Below, in pieces: positions 33,514 through 36,364 of a stretch of 36,364 bases of DNA (position 1 is its first letter; each line of letters opens with the position of its first letter). The DNA is from Candidatus Mediterraneibacter merdipullorum (GTDB lineage Bacteria > Bacillota > Clostridia > Lachnospirales > Lachnospiraceae): NCBI GenBank assembly GCA_019117125.1, contig DXAL01000049.1:1-36364 (forward strand). Direction: 5' to 3'. Position numbers and translations under genes: made by a program. The notes under the pieces were generated by a model that made no database searches, was not told where the DNA came from, and was given only the letters and a program-made list of their open reading frames with translations.

Positions 33514-35838
33514 ATGCATCGCGAAGTCTTTATCAGTTACCACAGAAATTCATCAGCTGAACTTGTAGAACATATAGTAAATGTACTGGAGGAGAGCGGA
33601 ATAAAATGCTGGTATGCCCCGCGCGACGTTGATTCCAAATACGCCGGCGATATCGTCCGGGCGATTGACGACTGCCGCATCTTCCTGCTGATTATGAACG
33701 AATATTCCACGCACTCCGAACATGTGCTCAATGAAATCAATTACGCGTTTAACCGCTTCCATCAAAAAGAAGCCATCCGGCTCCTCCCGTTTCGGACCGA
33801 CAAAAACGAACCGTCTGATGACGTCAAATATTATCTCGGACGCATCCACTGCCTGGATGGCTCTGAGCCGCCGGAGGACGAGCGGATAGACGCTCTCGTA
33901 TCCCGGATTTCCTATCTGCTCCAGAGCGACAGCGAACGGACAGATGCCCCCGGTCCCTGCGCTGCGCCCGCAGGCTTCCCTTCCGCCATCCGGAGCACTG
34001 CGCTGATACACAATACAAATTTCACCGGGCGCACGAAAGAACTGGAAGAGATGTACCGTCTCCTCCATTCGGGCAATAACAAACTGTTCCTTTCCGGTCC
34101 CGGCGGAATCGGGAAAAGCGAGCTTGCCCGCCAGTACGGCATCCGGTTCGGAGCAGAATACCGGACCATTGTCTGGTTTTCCTACAACACGGATATCGAA
34201 GATATGATTGTCACCGACCAGTTCCTCCTGATACACGGACTGGAAAATGACCGGCAGGACCTGACAACGCCGCAGGCAAGGGAAGCATACTATTATAAAA
34301 AACTGAATTATCTGAAAGACCACTGCGACCAGAACACCCTTCTCATCGTCGATAATTTCGACGCGGAAGACGGACGCCTCACAGAACTGCTGGAGGGGCG
34401 GTATTCCGTCATCCTTTCTTCCCGGATAAGCCGGGAAAAAGACGGGTATCAGGAAATGTCCATCCATCCGCTGGACGACCCTCAGGAACAGCTTGCGCTC
34501 TTCTGCAGGTTCTACAAACGCCCTCTGGATGACAGCGGAAAAGCTGCTGTATTCCGGCTGTTGGAAAAGATAGGGTCCCACACATACGGCATCGAACTGC
34601 TCGCAAAACAGATGCAGGCATCCCGGATGTCCCCGGAAGGCATGCTGGACTATTTCAGCGGGAAATCCGCTTCTTCCGAAAGACGCTCCAGGCTTGTCGT
34701 AGACCATATCATGGAAGTCATGACACAGATTTTCCGGCTGAGCGCTCTTTCCGATGAGAAAGTCTCCATCCTGAAAAATATGGCGCTCCTGCCTGTAGAG
34801 GGTGTAGAGACAGAACTGTTCTTCGACCTGACAGAACTGGAAGACTTTATGCTCATCGACGAGCTCATTGACAGCAGCTATATCCAGTACAACTATATTT
34901 CCGACGTTATCTCGCTCCACCCGCTTATTGCCAGTACGATATCCCGCGCTTATCCGAATTTCGCGAAAAGCTGCGGGACTTATGTGCGCAGCCTGACAGA
35001 GCGGCTTTCCCGGTTTACGCAGTTTCGGTACAACGAGAAGATGACGCTTCTCTCCCTTGCGGAAAACTATTATCTGAAATGGTGCGCACCGGATACTGCT
35101 GATGACATTTCCTTTATGGAGCGTCTTGCCGAAGCATATGCCGAATATTTCATGCGCGATAAGAGCATCGCCATCATGGAACGGCTCATCGGTCTCCACC
35201 CGGAGCCGCTAAAGGAAAGCTGGTATCACTATTATATCGCCAATCAGAGACGATGCCTCTCCCAGTATGAGGGACTCGCAAAAGAAGCCTCCATTTCCCT
35301 GGAACTGGTGGAAAAACTTCCCCCATCCCCGCAAATGAAACAGCAGCTCTCTCTGTCCTGCTCCATGATGGGCTGGGCAAAATACCACGAGGACCGGCTG
35401 GAAGAATCCGCAGATTATTTTGAGAAATCTCTGCAGCTGCGAAAAGAAATCCTCTCCGACGAAGATGTACTGCTCGCATGGGCTTACTATAACAGCGCCA
35501 GCGTCCTGTACAAGGCGGGCGACATCCAGAAGGCGGTGCAGTATTACGAAGAGGCGATACGCCGATTTCTCCAGTGCGGGGAGACCGGCATCTGCGTACC
35601 GGCATATATCAGCATTGCGGAAGCATACCTCTCTCTGGATGACTTTGAAAAGGCAGAGCAGGCTCTTGAACAGGCATTCATCTGCGAATATGAATACTAT
35701 GGGGAAGAAAACTGCCGAAAATACTGGCTTTACGAAGTAAAGGCAAAAATCCTCGCCAGGAAAGGGATGACAGAGCAGGCGGCGGAATATGAGCAGCGCT
35801 CCAAAGAGGAATACGAAAAATATATGGGAAGAGCCTGA
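33514..35838 (+). CDS. TIR / NB-ARC ATPase / TPR protein (NLR-like)
   Basis: Predicted NLR-like sensor of 774 residues. The TIR domain at residues 1-140 opens with REVFISYHRNSS and has CWYAPRDV; Glu74 in VLNEINYAF lies where NAD-cleaving TIR domains carry their catalytic Glu. The NB-ARC ATPase runs from about 170 to 450: NFTGRTKELEEM, Walker A GPGGIGKS (195-202), Walker B LLIVDNFD (276-283), SSRISRE sensor, and a GIELLAKQM segment. Helical repeats follow, with clear TPR units from about 600 (GWAKYHEDRLEESADYFEKS, ASVLYKAGDIQKAVQYYEEA, AEAYLSLDDFEKAEQALEQA). Start ATG 33514 has GGGAGGTG 6 bases upstream. By analogy with TIR-NLR phage defence proteins, the TPR part senses, the ATPase oligomerises and the TIR depletes NAD or makes a signal. 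Confidence 0.88.
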   Translation: MHREVFISYHRNSSAELVEHIVNVLEESGIKCWYAPRDVDSKYAGDIVRAIDDCRIFLLIMNEYSTHSEHVLNEINYAFNRFHQKEAIRLLPFRTDKNEPSDDVKYYLGRIHCLDGSEPPEDERIDALVSRISYLLQSDSERTDAPGPCAAPAGFPSAIRSTALIHNTNFTGRTKELEEMYRLLHSGNNKLFLSGPGGIGKSELARQYGIRFGAEYRTIVWFSYNTDIEDMIVTDQFLLIHGLENDRQDLTTPQAREAYYYKKLNYLKDHCDQNTLLIVDNFDAEDGRLTELLEGRYSVILSSRISREKDGYQEMSIHPLDDPQEQLALFCRFYKRPLDDSGKAAVFRLLEKIGSHTYGIELLAKQMQASRMSPEGMLDYFSGKSASSERRSRLVVDHIMEVMTQIFRLSALSDEKVSILKNMALLPVEGVETELFFDLTELEDFMLIDELIDSSYIQYNYISDVISLHPLIASTISRAYPNFAKSCGTYVRSLTERLSRFTQFRYNEKMTLLSLAENYYLKWCAPDTADDISFMERLAEAYAEYFMRDKSIAIMERLIGLHPEPLKESWYHYYIANQRRCLSQYEGLAKEASISLELVEKLPPSPQMKQQLSLSCSMMGWAKYHEDRLEESADYFEKSLQLRKEILSDEDVLLAWAYYNSASVLYKAGDIQKAVQYYEEAIRRFLQCGETGICVPAYISIAEAYLSLDDFEKAEQALEQAFICEYEYYGEENCRKYWLYEVKAKILARKGMTEQAAEYEQRSKEEYEKYMGRA

Positions 35839-35881
35839 GCGTCTCTTCCTCCCGCCGTCCGCAATGAGCCGGACGCACCTC

Positions 35882-36032
35882 GGTCGCGGCATTCGCCGCT
35901 CCGTCCGCAATGAGCCGCTCGCACCTCGGTTCCGCTTCGCTCCACCTTGGTCGCGGCATTCGCCGCTCCGTCCGCAATGAGCCGCTCGCACCTCGGTTCC
36001 GCTTCGCTCCACCTCGGTCGCGGCATTCGCCG
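35882..36032. repeat. 67-bp tandem repeats
   Basis: Units start at 35882, 35949 and 36016 (the last is partial), period 67, nearly identical. A shortened unit, lacking 21 bases, precedes them from about 35855. Each unit holds the hairpin GCGGC-ATTC-GCCGC and the words GTCCGCAATGAGCC and CACCTCGGT. Confidence 0.85.
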
Positions 36033-36047
36033 CATGGAATCGGTGCC

Positions 36048-36086
36048 AAGAGGCGGGGGAAATGCAAGCACTTCCCCCCGCCTCTT
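36048..36086. other. Strong hairpin within the repetitive element
   Basis: AAGAGGCGGGGGAA pairs with TTCCCCCCGCCTCTT (one bulged C) around a loop near ATGCAAGCAC. It may stop transcripts arriving from the TIR gene, but only short T runs follow. Confidence 0.6.
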
Positions 36087-36118
36087 GTTCCCCTCTTCCG
36101 CGCGGCTCATTGCTACAC

Positions 36119-36143
36119 GAAAAAAAACCGCCGTCCCCGCGGC
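36119..36143 (-). terminator. Terminator of the tRNA-Lys gene
   Basis: On the minus strand CCGC-GGGGACG-GCGG is followed by a run of nine T residues, about 30 bases after the tRNA 3' end. The stem is short but GC-only and the T tract is excellent. Confidence 0.6.
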
Positions 36144-36173
36144 TCCAGCGTCCACGAAAACAGCGATTTCAAG

Positions 36174-36246
36174 TGCGCCATCAGGGGCTCGAACCCTGGA
36201 CACCCTGATTAAGAGTCAGGTGCTCTACCAACTGAGCTAATGGCGC
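36174..36246 (-). tRNA. trnK: tRNA-Lys (anticodon CTT)
   Basis: Reading the minus strand: acceptor GCGCCAT pairs with ATGGCGC, followed by discriminator A. The D arm holds TAGCTCAGTTGGTAGAGC. The anticodon stem CCTGA/TCAGG frames the loop CTCTTAA, anticodon CTT. The T arm is CCAGGGTTCGAGCCCCTG. CCA is not encoded. All arms fit, so this is a complete tRNA for AAG codons. Confidence 0.97.
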
Positions 36247-36282
36247 TTATCTGGCGTATCTCTAACGGATAACGCAAGAGCT

Positions 36283-36311
36283 ATTATATATGACAGATAA
36301 TAAAAATGCAA
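36283..36311 (-). promoter_or_regulatory. Promoter of the tRNA-Lys gene
   Basis: Minus strand TTGCAT (36311-36306), 17 bases, TATAAT (36288-36283), giving a start about 30 bases before the tRNA 5' end. AT-rich sequence to the window end holds nothing else I can support. Confidence 0.8.
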
Positions 36312-36364
36312 GCATTTTTTTACTTTTTTTGTCCGAATCTCCCATTTTTTGTTTTTTACCTGCT

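Larger units (their letters stand above)
35861..36113. mobile_element. Inverted-repeat-bounded, MITE-like repetitive element
   Basis: GCAATGAGCCG at 35861-35871 is the exact reverse complement of CGGCTCATTGC at 36103-36113. Between them are 67-bp tandem repeats and a strong hairpin. No transposase and no clear target duplication are seen, so mobility is only inferred. Short open frames on both strands here are products of the repeats. Confidence 0.45.

Noticed and set aside
35882-36032. CRISPR-like array
   Set aside because: The repeats are directly adjacent with no unique spacers, so this is a tandem repeat.
35730-36203. 157-codon minus-strand open frame across the 67-bp repeats
   Set aside because: Its sequence is made of the tandem repeat read in one frame and runs into the tRNA gene; no ribosome site, no family.

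Overview
The window looks like chromosomal DNA from a GC-rich (roughly 55-60 % by eye) anaerobic Firmicute, most likely a gut Lachnospiraceae/Clostridia member. The evidence is strong GGAGG-type ribosome binding sites, clostridial protein styles, an F-type ATP synthase operon, and a B12-dependent diol dehydratase operon. I see no phage or transposase genes. No species can be named from sequence alone.

Left end, minus strand (1-8000): a sugar operon reads AraC-type regulator > DUF4867 protein > L-fucose/L-arabinose isomerase-family enzyme > xylulokinase-like kinase, with a terminator at about 36-80. Upstream of it on the same strand lies an envelope cluster: a zinc-ribbon/TcaA-like membrane protein, a YARHG-domain membrane protein and a lipoprotein N-acetylmuramoyl-L-alanine amidase. 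A GH25 lysozyme with a LysM domain is transcribed rightward from 8253.

Middle (9100-16020): a hairpin-rich convergent boundary, then a complete ATP synthase operon atpBEFHAGDC on the minus strand, driven by a near-consensus promoter (15990-16018). I see no atpI. Next come two convergent, overlapping membrane-protein genes, a polysaccharide deacetylase with a YgjP-type metalloprotease gene, and a minus-strand group of AbgB-like M20 amidohydrolase, MATE transporter and Maf.

Centre right (23840-29620): a compact diol/glycerol dehydratase operon, pduC-pduD-pduE-pduG-pduH and a PduO-type adenosyltransferase. It can make, reactivate and supply cofactor to the enzyme. No shell genes, aldehyde dehydrogenase or alcohol dehydrogenase are in the window, although the medium subunit keeps an encapsulation-peptide-like N-terminus. 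Three helically phased direct repeats sit just upstream of the promoter.

Right end (29640-36364): a Uma2-family protein and a second MATE transporter, then the most interesting part. A membrane protein with two TM segments, Rossmann/TrkA-N-like domains and a C-terminal RyR domain is divergently transcribed from a TIR / NB-ARC ATPase / TPR protein, with two back-to-back promoters between them. This looks like an NLR-like NAD-directed immune or signalling module with a candidate membrane partner. Downstream are a 253-bp inverted-repeat-bounded element with 67-bp tandem repeats and a tRNA-Lys(CTT) gene with its own promoter and terminator.
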